Below are positions 1-8,926 of a stretch of 42,860 nt of DNA, one piece after another (position 1 is the stretch's first letter; each line of letters starts with the position of its first letter). A program made the position numbers and the translations under genes. The notes under the pieces are model-generated. The model searched no databases and was not told the DNA's origin. It saw only the letters and a program-made list of their open reading frames with translations. This DNA is from Geomicrobium sp. JCM 19038 (lineage in GTDB: Bacteria; Bacillota; Bacilli; Bacillales; Marinococcaceae), in assembly GCF_000698125.1 (NCBI RefSeq), contig NZ_BAXA01000023.1, forward strand, positions 1 through 42,860, read 5' to 3'.

Positions 1-23
1 AGCAACTCCTTTATGGAGTTGCT
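1..23 (-). terminator. Hairpin after fdhD, cut by the window edge
   Basis: A perfect 9-bp stem (AGCAACTCC / GGAGTTGCT) with a TTTAT loop lies 9 bases beyond the fdhD stop codon. It fits a Rho-independent terminator for the minus-strand fdh operon. Any U-tract would lie outside the window, so that part cannot be checked. Confidence 0.6.
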
Positions 24-32
24 AGTTGCTGC

Positions 33-845
33 TCACGATTTGTCTTCGTAGATTCGTTCAGAGCAGGTGTACACATTCATCGATTGTTTTCTTATAAAGC
101 CAACCATCGTAATTTGCTGTTCTTTTGCAATTTGAATCGCCCTGTCTGTCGGGGCTGATTTTGATAAGATCACTTCACAGCCAATTTTTGCAGCTTTAAG
201 CACGATTTCAGAGGATAGTCTTCCACTAAAAACGAGCACTTTATCTTCCAATGAAATCTTATTTCTTAAACAGTGGCCATAGATCTTATCTAACGCGTTG
301 TGTCTACCAATATCTACACGCATTACGACGATTCCGTCTTTTGTAGCAAGCGCTGCATTATGAACGCCACCTGTTTCTCTAAAAATACTTGAGTGTTCTT
401 GTAATTCGTTCATCAATTGAAAACATTGCCTTTGACTGATGATTACATTTCGACTCGTCATGATCTTAGTTGTTTTCGCGTCACTTGCAAAGATCAATGC
501 TTGACGGCTCATCCCACAACATGATGTAAGATAACGTTTCGTCTGCATCTGTTGAGACAGTGGATAAAGCGCACGCGTCAACCGCACGTGAACAAATCCG
601 TCTTTAGCATTCCACCGAATTGATTCAATGTCTTGTATTCGATTTACAATTCCTTCTGATATGAGATAACCAATCACCATGTCCTTCACGTATTGAGGTG
701 AACTTACAATCGTAAGCAGTTCTTCACCATTTACTTTAATCGTCACAGGTCGTTCAACGACAATGTGGTCTTGAACTGTTTCAACATTTGAGTGAGTATA
801 GCGGACAATCTCATACTCTACACGTTCTTCGTCCATACGTGTCAT
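33..845 (-). CDS. fdhD: FdhD, formate dehydrogenase accessory sulfurtransferase
   Basis: This 270-residue protein belongs to the FdhD family, which passes sulfur from a cysteine desulfurase to the molybdenum cofactor so that formate dehydrogenase becomes active. The family's cysteine loop is visible as SCCGMSR at residues 108-114 (Cys109 and Cys110 are the candidate persulfide carriers), and the conserved GGVHNAA and DIGRHNALDK blocks follow. The length is normal. The start could be 845 (MTRMDEE) or 836 (MDEE); an AAGGATGA stretch sits just upstream of the second. It is the last gene of the fdhF-DUF1641-small protein-fdhD run and begins 2 bases after the small gene's stop, so it is probably co-transcribed with its client enzyme. 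Confidence 0.95.
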   Translation of the reverse strand: MTRMDEERVEYEIVRYTHSNVETVQDHIVVERPVTIKVNGEELLTIVSSPQYVKDMVIGYLISEGIVNRIQDIESIRWNAKDGFVHVRLTRALYPLSQQMQTKRYLTSCCGMSRQALIFASDAKTTKIMTSRNVIISQRQCFQLMNELQEHSSIFRETGGVHNAALATKDGIVVMRVDIGRHNALDKIYGHCLRNKISLEDKVLVFSGRLSSEIVLKAAKIGCEVILSKSAPTDRAIQIAKEQQITMVGFIRKQSMNVYTCSERIYEDKS

Positions 846-847
846 CC

Positions 848-1075
848 TTACTTCTTCCTAATGAGTAGTGGAACGAGTATTACAAGTGCTCCAGTTAGAA
901 ATCCAAACCATCTAGGCGCATAACCCCGAGCCGGCTTCGTGTTGGATGTTGATCCTCGATTTTGAGTTCCCATTTCCTTTTCCGGATGCTCAAGTCGTTC
1001 CAATTGAGGTTCGATCTTTTCTTCTTGAGCTTCATCAACACCAAAGCCTTTCACGAACTTCATGAGCACATTCAT
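848..1075 (-). CDS. Small single-span membrane protein in the formate dehydrogenase operon
   Basis: A 75-residue protein I do not recognise. It starts with ATG five bases after an AAGGG ribosome site. Residues 1-47 are charged and soluble-looking (Glu-rich, then a Ser/Thr/Asn/Arg linker); residues about 55-72 form one hydrophobic span (WFGFLTGALVILVPLLI) that ends in Arg-Lys-Lys, so the C-terminus is probably cytoplasmic only if the helix inserts as a reverse anchor; topology is uncertain. It sits between the DUF1641 gene and fdhD with tight spacing, so it is very likely co-expressed with formate dehydrogenase. One possibility is that it tethers the enzyme or its DUF1641 partner to the membrane; this is inference. 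Confidence 0.7.
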   Translation of the reverse strand: MNVLMKFVKGFGVDEAQEEKIEPQLERLEHPEKEMGTQNRGSTSNTKPARGYAPRWFGFLTGALVILVPLLIRKK

Positions 1076-1098
1076 CCCTTCAATGACTTCTCTGTCAT

Positions 1099-1500
1099 TT
1101 AAGGAGCGAATAAGCCTAAGGTTCCTGCGTTCTGATCACTATGATCATATTCTGCTGCCATCTTGATTCCATGGTTTAACTTCAATACAATTGGTTCTAG
1201 TTCATTCATATTAACCGTTCCTAATAACTGGAAAATAAGCAATGCGTTTTTAATCGATTGCGTCGTTTCTTTCGTATCCATCGCGGTGACAATCCGATGT
1301 AAGACATGCTCGCTTTGACCCAGGGCACCGTGAGCCAAATTTAATACTTCACGATCCCGAAGTTGATGAATAATCGTGAGCACGTCTTCAATCGAATCTT
1401 TATGTTCTACAAGTAGCGACTCGATCTCCTTAACTTGTTGTTCATGAAGCTCCTTTGGATCTTTTTCGATTTTATGAATGACCGTCGTAGCTTTCGCCAT
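1099..1500 (-). CDS. yjgD: DUF1641 protein (YjgD-like), formate dehydrogenase partner
   Basis: The 133-residue protein matches the DUF1641 family, whose genes sit next to YjgC-type formate dehydrogenases in Bacillus (yjgC-yjgD). The recognisable core is around residues 75-125 (AMDTKETTQSIKNALL, LNHGIKMAAEY). It has no membrane span or cysteine cluster and looks helical. The ATG shares one base with the TAA of fdhF (TAATG), and its AGGAGGGGG ribosome site lies inside the fdhF tail, so translation is probably coupled. Function in the family is not firmly established; an accessory or subunit role for the dehydrogenase is inferred from this linkage. Confidence 0.85.
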   Translation of the reverse strand: MAKATTVIHKIEKDPKELHEQQVKEIESLLVEHKDSIEDVLTIIHQLRDREVLNLAHGALGQSEHVLHRIVTAMDTKETTQSIKNALLIFQLLGTVNMNELEPIVLKLNHGIKMAAEYDHSDQNAGTLGLFAP

Positions 1501-4447
1501 TACATCCCCCTCCTCTTCTTCACAAGATCTCCAGGGAACGTGTAATCAGATCTGGCCCACTTCGCTTCAACGTTAACGCCAACTTGTGGTTGTGGGTTGC
1601 CGTAGCGATGATTTGTTTTCGGTAGAGGCGATTCTCCTTTTTGCTTAAGAATCTCCATCTTCGCTGAGATCTCTTTGTATGCTGGTGTATCTGTGTCTTT
1701 GTCAGAATGGGAGCTTGTCAAATAATTAATCGCACCTTCACCTCTCGAATTCATCGGTAAATACACTTGTTTACCGACGACACGATCGGTGACAACACAA
1801 TCGACTTTAACCGCTCCATACGGAGAAGTTAGGCGCACAGTCGTACCATCTTCAAGCCCTCGTTCGTTCGCCAATTCATGAGACACTTCCAAAAAGACGT
1901 TCGGAGTCTTCTTCGTTATGCCTTCAGTTTGGTACGTCATATTGCCTTCATGGAAATGCTCAAGCAAGCGACCGTTATTCACATGTAAATCATACTCCTC
2001 TTCAAATTGTAACGGCTTCGTCCATTCGACTGGCCATAACCTTGCTTTGCCACCAGGTAACGCAAATCCATCGGTAAATAAAAGTGGGGTGTCCGTTCCA
2101 TCTTCTTTAACTGGCCATTGCAAACTATCGTATCCTTCTAATCGCTCATACGAAACACCAGCAAATAAAGGTGTTAATGAAGCCGCTTCTGCCATCACTT
2201 CACTCGGATGATTATACGCCCAACCCGCACCCATTCGATTCGCAATTTCAATAATGATTTGCCAATCTGGCTTTGAATCTCCTAAAGGTTCGAGCGCTTG
2301 GTATAGCCGTTGGAAACGTCGCTCTGTATTAACGAACGTCCCTTCTTTCTCTAAGCTTGGACTTGCAGGTAAGACAACGTCTGCATATTGACACGTTTTC
2401 GTAAAGAAAATATCTTGGACAACAAAGAAGGATAACTTCTCGAGTGCCGATTGCACGTAATTAATATTAGAATCAACAATTCCCATATCTTCACCTTTTA
2501 AATACAACACGTCTAAGCTGCCTTCGTGAATGGCATCAACCATCTCATGGTTGTTCAAACCTGGCACATTCGATAACGATACTCCCCAGTTCGCTTCAAA
2601 ACGAGAACGAACCTCATCATCGGTTACATACTGATATCCTGGTAAACGATCAGGCATACTGCCAAAATCGCTTGCCCCTTGAACGTTGTTATGACCACGA
2701 AGTGGGTAAGAACCTGCTCCAGCTTCATGTAATTGCCGGTAACAAGTAACAAGTTAGAAATTGCAGTACTCGTATCACTTCCACCGCCATGCTGCGTCAC
2801 ACCCATCGCCCAAAGTACAGCTGTTGTCTTTGCTTCATGAATCATCGTCGCGATTTCGATAAGCTCTTCTCTCGTTAAGTCGGTCACTTCTGACGCGTAC
2901 TCGAGCGTATATGGCGCTAAACTAATCAAATATTCTTCAACGTCATTTACATGCTCTGCCAAAAATGCCTCCTCGTGCCATCCTTGGTCGACAATGTACT
3001 TTGTGACAGCAGAGAGCCAAACGAGATCACTTCCTGGAGAAGGTTTTACAAATAAATCTGAGCGCTCCGCTAAGTCATGCTTTCTTAGGTCAGCGACGAT
3101 GACCTTCTGACCATTTAGCTTTTGCGCACGCTTCACTCTCGTAGACAAAACAGGATGTGACTCGACCGTATTCGAGCCAATTGAAATAATCAGTTCAGCG
3201 CTGGCAATATCATTGATTCCACCGGAGTCACCACCATACCCAACTGTACGCCAAAGCCCCATCGTAGCCGGAGACTGGCAATACCTCGAACAGTTGTCAA
3301 TGTTGTTCGTGCCAACAACTCCTCTCGCAAGCTTTTGCATTAAATACGATTCTTCATTTGTACACTTGGATGATGAAATAAAAGCGAGAGCATCGGAACC
3401 TTTTTCATTTAACGTTTTCTTAAATTTACGTTCAATTAAATCAAGCGCTTCTTGCCACTCAGCTTCACGAAACGAATCACCATCACGTATTAAAGGCTTC
3501 GTTAGGCGTTCTTCACTGTTCACATAATCCCAACCGAACTTTCCTTTCACACATGTCGAAATTCCATTCGCCGGCGCTTCAGGTTGAGGTTGAATCTTTA
3601 AAATCTTCCGGTCCTTTGTCCACACATCAAATGAACAGCCGACACCACAGTACGTACAAACAGTTTTCGTTTTCTTTATTCGCTCTTCACGCATTGCTGC
3701 TTCGACATCTGAGATCGTCATGAGTGATTCATAGCCTGTTTCTACATTTTTCGTAATATTAACCATTGGTCTGAACGTTTCTTTCTTAATCCCGGTAAGA
3801 AATCCTGCTTCACCTTCCATCCCGACTTCAAGCATGGCATTACAAGGGCAGACCGTTGAACAGTGACCACAACTAACACACGAAGAATCATCAATTGTCG
3901 TATCTTTGTCCCAAATTACCCTTGGACGCTTTAGATTCCAGTCAATGGATAGTGTCTCAGTGACTTGGACATCTTGACACGCCTCAACACAACGACCACA
4001 GAGGATACACTGATCGGGGTCATACCGGTAAAATGCGTTACGATTAACCGTGGACTCTTTTGTTGAATGAGGGGTTTCTTGGTGGCTAATCTTCATCTCT
4101 TTAACAGCGTTATGTATCTCACAATTCCCGTTATTGTAATCGCAAACTGTGCAATACAACTCATGATTCCCAAGCATGCGATCCATTGCAATCAACTGCG
4201 CTTCATGAACTTCAGCACTGATTGAATCAACAACATCGCCATCATTAATCTTTGTGGAACACGCCCGAATGAACTCGCCGTTTACTTTTACGATACAACT
4301 ATCACACGTTTCAATAGCCCCTAGACTTGGATGAAAACAAAGACTTGGCACTTGCATGTCCATTTTTTGTAGTCTTTCAAGTACGGATTGTTCGCTAGTG
4401 AACATTTCTTGCTTTCCGTTAATCGTTACGGTCATCGTTTGAGTCAC
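1500..4447 (-). CDS. fdhF: Formate dehydrogenase, alpha subunit (molybdopterin, Fe-S), frameshifted
   Basis: A molybdopterin oxidoreductase of about 982 residues after repair, close to B. subtilis YjgC/YrhE. Domain order: 2Fe-2S ferredoxin-like N-terminus (Cys37, 48, 51, 63), His/Cys3 cluster (His95, Cys99, 102, 109), two 4Fe-4S motifs (CILCGRC near 147 and CVSCGHC near 190), then the catalytic domain with its own cluster (CTYCGVGC near 264) and an active-site Cys at 390 (codon TGC, not selenocysteine). The C-terminal MGD-binding domain includes NNGRLLEHFH and LPMNSRGEGAINYL. The frame breaks at about 2720-2732: the N-terminal frame runs 4447 to there, the rest continues one frame over, and adding one base restores the conserved PLRGHNNVQGASDFG stretch. 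The start has an AGGAGAT site. It oxidises formate to CO2; the electron acceptor is not evident. Confidence 0.93.
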
Positions 4448-4587
4448 CCGATCTCCTCCTTGTTATTCATAAGTTTAATTTACTTTATTTTCCCTTAATT
4501 TAAAATCATTAAACATTAATCATCGGACGCTGTTTTAAGTCTATCTTTTTTGGGTAACAAACACTATTCGCCTGAAGGAGGAGTGGC

Positions 4588-5388
4588 ATGTACAAAGACA
4601 CGCTCTCTACGTTAAACGAACAAGCAAAAACCAAATATAGATTGTTTTCTTCATCTCCACTTCGCTATTTGTTCGCCTCGATTCTCGCAGGGGCTTATGT
4701 TGGCATTGGTACCATCGTTTTATTTTCCGTCGGACAACCACTACATAGTTCAGGCTCTCCAATCTTAGATGTTTTGACAGGGGCTACGTTCGGTGTTGCC
4801 CTTGCACTCGTTTTATGAGCCGGGTCGGAACTTTTTACAGGTAATAACCTCATTTTCACTGTAAGTTCTCTTTCAAGAATTACGAGTTGGTCACAAACGT
4901 TAACGATTTGGGGCTGGAGTTATTTCGGCAACTTAATCGGGGCCATTCTCTTATCGTTTCTCATTCTATTTACCGGAATATTTCATGGAGCCAACGATAG
5001 CCATTACATGTTTACACTTGCTGCAGAGAAAATGAACGCCCCGATGATGGAACTTTTCTTTAGAGGCATTCTATGCAACTGGATTGTCTGTCTTGCCATT
5101 TGGACATCTCTTCGTGCAGATGGTGATATCGCGAAATCATTCTTAATATTCGTGTTAATTATGGCATTCATTGCTGCAGGTCTTGAGCATAGCATTGCGA
5201 ATATGTCGATTTTAGGCATTGCATTGCTACACGGAGGACCAGAGTCAGTGACGTTTGCAGGATTCATTTACAACCTCATCCCAGTAACGATCGGTAACAT
5301 CATCGGTGGCGCAGTATTTGTCGCTACGACGTATTTTGTAATCAGTGTTCATAAAGAAGCGTTAACAAACGAGAAAAAAAGTGCTTAA
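4588..5388 (+). CDS. Formate/nitrite channel (FNT family), interrupted by an in-frame TGA
   Basis: A 266-codon frame with a strong GAAGGAGGAGT ribosome site encodes an FNT-family membrane channel (FocA/NirC/YrhG relatives). It is divergent from fdhF, which suggests formate transport. Codon 77 (4816-4818) is TGA; the frame stays open on both sides, with the family signature AGSELFTGNN right after the TGA, so this is a substitution rather than a frameshift, most simply TGG (Trp) to TGA. Hydrophobic segments continue to the C-terminus. If the TGA is real the product is a 76-residue fragment and the gene is dead. No SECIS-like hairpin is obvious just downstream. Confidence 0.88.
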
Positions 5389-5395
5389 GCCTAGT

Positions 5396-5423
5396 TGCGC
5401 TAAAACACATCAGTTTTAGCGCA
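5396..5423. terminator. Bidirectional terminator between the formate channel and moaD
   Basis: A perfect 10-bp stem (TGCGCTAAAA / TTTTAGCGCA) with an 8-base loop lies between two convergent genes. A/T-rich stem ends could serve termination in both directions. Confidence 0.7.
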
Positions 5424-5440
5424 GAATTTCACTGGCTTCC

Positions 5441-5680
5441 TTACCCACCACTTACCGGCGGAATAAAAGCGACCGTATCTCCTGACTGTACGTAATCCGT
5501 ATCTTCCACAAATTCTTCATTAATGGCGATCATCGTTCGCTCTAAACTCCCCTTAGGAAGCGTGTACGTTTGCTCAACCCACTGTTTAAGTTCTCGTACG
5601 GTTTTCCCTGCAAGGTCAGCGTGTACGGTTGCTTGTCCGATTTTTTCTTTCATTCCAGCAAAAAATAATACATCAACCAT
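5441..5680 (-). CDS. moaD: MoaD, molybdopterin synthase small subunit
   Basis: A 79-residue ubiquitin-fold sulfur carrier. The C-terminus ends in Gly-Gly (PPVSGG), the residue that MoeB adenylates and that is then thiocarboxylated to feed sulfur to MoaE. The start at 5680 (MVDVLFFAG) is preferred over longer upstream frames because GAAGGAGG lies nine bases before it and the length then fits the family. It overlaps the end of moaE by eight bases (ATGGTTGA), which suggests translational coupling of the two synthase subunits. Confidence 0.93.
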   Translation of the reverse strand: MVDVLFFAGMKEKIGQATVHADLAGKTVRELKQWVEQTYTLPKGSLERTMIAINEEFVEDTDYVQSGDTVAFIPPVSGG

Positions 5681-6122
5681 GATGACCCTCCTTCTCATTG
5701 TAAGCGTTTCGTTCAAGCTGATCTCCGACCCAAAAGCTACCATCTGCCCAATATTCTTTTTTCCAGATCGGCACAATCTCTTTAATACGTTCAATCGCAT
5801 ACGAAGTTGCCTCATGGGACGCTTGTCGATGGGGTGAGCTTACAGCAATGACGACAGCGATCTCTTGAATTGCTAACGTTCCTAGTCGATGTGTAATTGC
5901 GACGGTTGTTCCTTGCCACTTTTCCTCGATCTCTTTGCCAATTCGCTCTAGCATTTTGACTGCCATCGATTCATATGCATGGTACTCTAATCGCAAGGTC
6001 TGCTTTTCGTGTGTCATTTCTCTCACTGTACCGATAAATGTCTGTATAGCCCCTACATTATTGTGTAGAACTTGTTCAATGAGTTCGTTGACTGCAATCG
6101 GTTCATAGGTGATTTTGAACAT
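5673..6122 (-). CDS. moaE: MoaE, molybdopterin synthase large subunit
   Basis: A 149-residue catalytic subunit that, with MoaD, inserts two sulfurs into cyclic pyranopterin monophosphate to make molybdopterin. Family blocks visible are GAIQTFIGTVR, RLGTLAIQE, SSPHRQASHEA and IPIWKKEYWADGSFW, the last holding the catalytic lysine pair. The length matches the family. It overlaps mobB by 20 bases and moaD by 8, so it is inside a tightly packed minus-strand Moco operon. Confidence 0.95.
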   Translation of the reverse strand: MFKITYEPIAVNELIEQVLHNNVGAIQTFIGTVREMTHEKQTLRLEYHAYESMAVKMLERIGKEIEEKWQGTTVAITHRLGTLAIQEIAVVIAVSSPHRQASHEATSYAIERIKEIVPIWKKEYWADGSFWVGDQLERNAYNEKEGHHG

Positions 6123-6642
6123 GTTCGTTCCTCATTTCTACAATTTGACTAACGAAGTAGGAAACCCACGCTTCTTCCTCATGACGTAAAAATACCGCTG
6201 TCCCTTTGCTATCCACATCAAAACATTCACGTTGAACAATACCGATTGTTTGAGAGCGATTCATTAACGAAAGATCTCCCTGATCTCGCAACAAGACTAT
6301 ATTAGGTAAAATCGCATCTTTAAACCCTTCAACAAATACAACATCCACCGTCATCACGAGAGATTGTAATTGCAGCAATTCAGTTAGCGACATTTCTTTC
6401 TTTAATTGAATGCTAACTTCTCCGCCACCTTCTACGAAACTCGCTTTTGCACCTGCTGTAATAAAGCGTTCGCTATCGTATCTTGCTTTTGGTGGAACAG
6501 GCGAGTGACCGTGATGTTTAATGACTGTGGATGTAAGGTTTCTTTGCTCTAGGGCACAAATGAGCTTGGAGATTGTTGTTGTCTTCCCCGCGTTCTTATA
6601 CCCGACTATTTGTACGATACAATTGGGATGTCCCATGGCCAT
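6103..6642 (-). CDS. mobB: MobB, molybdopterin-guanine dinucleotide synthesis P-loop protein
   Basis: A 179-residue GTP-binding adapter that assists MobA in attaching GMP to the molybdenum cofactor. The Walker A motif GYKNAGKTTT begins near residue 14 and the typical VIKHHGH motif follows near residue 40. The start at 6642 or at the second Met (6636) lies inside the 3' end of moeA (overlap 31-37 bases); neither has a strong ribosome site, as expected for a coupled gene. Confidence 0.93.
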   Translation of the reverse strand: MAMGHPNCIVQIVGYKNAGKTTTISKLICALEQRNLTSTVIKHHGHSPVPPKARYDSERFITAGAKASFVEGGGEVSIQLKKEMSLTELLQLQSLVMTVDVVFVEGFKDAILPNIVLLRDQGDLSLMNRSQTIGIVQRECFDVDSKGTAVFLRHEEEAWVSYFVSQIVEMRNEHVQNHL

Positions 6643-7886
6643 TGACTACCTTTTTGATCATGTAGATCTAATAGATTCACTTCTTCCCCACGCTTGTACC
6701 CTTTTGATCCTGCAGGTAAAACGATCAATACGTCAGCTTCTCCGAGTGCAATAACAGAACTCGATTTGTCTAGTCCAGATGGTTTCACATATTGTACGCC
6801 TTCACGCTCCAAAGCAACACCACGAATCAACCTTGTGTACGGATTTGGTTTAGGGTGATCACTGTCTAACACACCAATGGATCGTTTTAAATGCAAATCA
6901 CGTGCACCGAGTGCTTTGCGTATTAACGGTCGGACAAACAGTTCAAACCCTACATAACATGCACCAGGGTTACCTGATAAACCATAGATCAACTGTCCAT
7001 CTTTTTCAGCAACTGTCGTGACACTACCTGGACGCATAGCAACTTTGTTAAAAAGTGTCGTCGCATGAAGACGTTCAACAAGTTGTGGCACGAGATCATA
7101 ATCACCAACAGAAGCACCGCCTGTTGTAATCATTGCATCGACTTCTTGTAACGCATCAGTCACAACATCCACACATGCATCCAATTCGTCAGGAAGTTTT
7201 CCATACATGACTGGAATGCCACCAGCACGTTTTACTTGAGATGCCGCCATGTACGCATTGCTGTTTCGGATTTTCCCAGGTTGTAAAGGTTCGTGAACAT
7301 CTAATAGCTCGCTACCCGTTGCAAGAATTCCAATTCGTGGTTTTCGAAACACAGGGACGATATCGTAACCAAACGTTGCCAGTAACGCAACGGTACCAGG
7401 ATGAATGATCGCCCCTTTTTCTATGAGCACTTGATCTTTTTTCGTATCTTCACCTTGAAATGAAATGTTCTCGTTATGGTGGTGAGGACGAATAATTGTA
7501 ACCATATCTGCTTCATTTGTATGTATTTCTTCCAACATCACAACTGCATCACTTTGACTTGGCATTTGTGCGCCCGTCATGATGCGAACTGCTTGACCAT
7601 TTTCAAGATCGTCTGTATATAAACTTCCTGCACCAATATCTCCTACAACGTGTAATCGCGTTGGATTTTGCCTACTTGCTTGACTCGTATCTTCAGAGCG
7701 AATGGCATATCCGTCATAAGGTGCGCGATTAAAAGGCGGAACATCGTGGTCTGCAAGTAAATCTTCTGCTAAAAACCGTAAGTCACTTTCCAATAGTGGC
7801 ACATAATCGATTGCCTGGTTAAATTCATAGTTCATCACACGGCTCACCGCATCTGAAATTGAAATGGGTCTACGTACTTCTACCAA
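6606..7886 (-). CDS. moeA: MoeA, molybdopterin molybdenumtransferase
   Basis: A 426-residue enzyme that inserts molybdate into adenylylated molybdopterin. The N-terminal signature PPFNRAPYDGYA is at residues 50-61; a MoCF-type core follows with TTGGASVGDYD and the SGNPGACYVGFE block; a small C-terminal beta domain (KPSGLDKSSSV, LPAGSKGYKRGE) completes it. Translation starts with TTG at 7886 behind a strong AAGGAGGGG site. It lies between moeB and mobB. Confidence 0.96.
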   Translation of the reverse strand: MVEVRRPISISDAVSRVMNYEFNQAIDYVPLLESDLRFLAEDLLADHDVPPFNRAPYDGYAIRSEDTSQASRQNPTRLHVVGDIGAGSLYTDDLENGQAVRIMTGAQMPSQSDAVVMLEEIHTNEADMVTIIRPHHHNENISFQGEDTKKDQVLIEKGAIIHPGTVALLATFGYDIVPVFRKPRIGILATGSELLDVHEPLQPGKIRNSNAYMAASQVKRAGGIPVMYGKLPDELDACVDVVTDALQEVDAMITTGGASVGDYDLVPQLVERLHATTLFNKVAMRPGSVTTVAEKDGQLIYGLSGNPGACYVGFELFVRPLIRKALGARDLHLKRSIGVLDSDHPKPNPYTRLIRGVALEREGVQYVKPSGLDKSSSVIALGEADVLIVLPAGSKGYKRGEEVNLLDLHDQKGSQWPWDIPIVSYK

Positions 7887-7898
7887 AGTAACCCCTCC

Positions 7899-8914
7899 TT
7901 ATTCCATCATTTCATAATAAAATGCCTTTGCTTCTTCAACATCGTTCGTACCGTGAACGAGCACTCGCCCGTCTTTAAAGATCGCCATCCGCTTTCCTGA
8001 TTGATGCTCAGTGAAGGATAGTAAAAACGAATTCTTCTTTGTTTTGCCGTATGCGGTCAACTTCATTTCTAGATGCGAGAGATCAAATGACCGATCTTTC
8101 ATACGAATTTGAATCGTATCGCGGCCACAGAGCACCGCGATGTCGGTCTGTTGTAGCGATTTAAGATACGGAAACGCGCGCTCACTTCCGCACGTTTTGC
8201 ACGACTCTTTTTTCATTTTTTTCATTGAGAATTTCTGATAGTTGCCTTCCCAAATGTCATAGATACTTATTGATCGGTCAATTTCATCGGATTTACCAAT
8301 TAACCATTTTAATACGTGTACAGTTTGCATTAATGACGTTTGTTGAATAACTGGGGCAATGACTCCGTGGCTGTCACACGTCATTGCCTCACCTGGAATG
8401 AACTTCATTACGCACATTAAACAAGGATCTTCATTCGGCTCAAAAAACTTCGTCATGCCGTATGACCCTGCACAGGCACCAAACACCCACGGAATGTTAT
8501 GCTTCACAGACAGATCATTCATAATAAAACGAATATCAAAATTATCAGTTCCATCAATTAAAATGTCGACATCGCTTAGCAGTGGTTCCAAGTTACGTGC
8601 TGTTGCATCCATGACGTGAGCTTCGATTGTAGCATCTGAATTAATTTCTTCTAATCGCCTCTTCGCAGCGATTGCCTTTGGTAACACTTGCTCTACATCG
8701 CTTCACAATACAATTGTTGGCGATGCAAATTGCTTAATTCAACATAATCGCGGTCAACGATGGTGACCGTCTTCACTCCTGCACGAACGAGCGTTTCTGC
8801 ACTTACACTTCCAAGTGCCCCGACACCAATGAGTAAAACATGTGCTTGTTCAAGTCGATCTTGTCCGGCCTTGCCAATCGGTGAAAAAGACATTTGCTTT
8901 TCGTATCGGTTCAC
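7899..8914 (-). CDS. moeB: MoeB/ThiF-type sulfur-carrier adenylyltransferase, frameshifted
   Basis: An E1-like enzyme of 338 residues after repair that adenylates the C-terminal glycine of MoaD. The N-terminal piece (8914-8693) has the nucleotide-binding GVGALGS loop and the [14 protein letters not shown] motif; the second piece (to 7899) has GTDNFDIRF and the FGACAGSYG region plus a zinc Cys pair (CLMC, CKTCG). The frame breaks near 8699, where adding one base gives the continuous reading [11 protein letters not shown]. Start is GTG at 8914 with an AAGGGGG site. Family members act on ThiS or MoaD; the moa/moe context makes MoaD the likely partner. The C-terminal 90 residues are not a rhodanese domain. 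Confidence 0.92.
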
Positions 8915-8926
8915 GTAACGTCCCCC

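Noticed and set aside
1918-2211. A 97-codon open frame antisense to fdhF
   Set aside because: It lies wholly within the conserved C-terminal domain of formate dehydrogenase and has no ribosome site or homology.
4816-4818. Selenocysteine insertion in the formate channel
   Set aside because: No SECIS-like hairpin is obvious downstream, the adjacent formate dehydrogenase uses a cysteine codon, and FNT channels are not known selenoproteins; a substitution is simpler.
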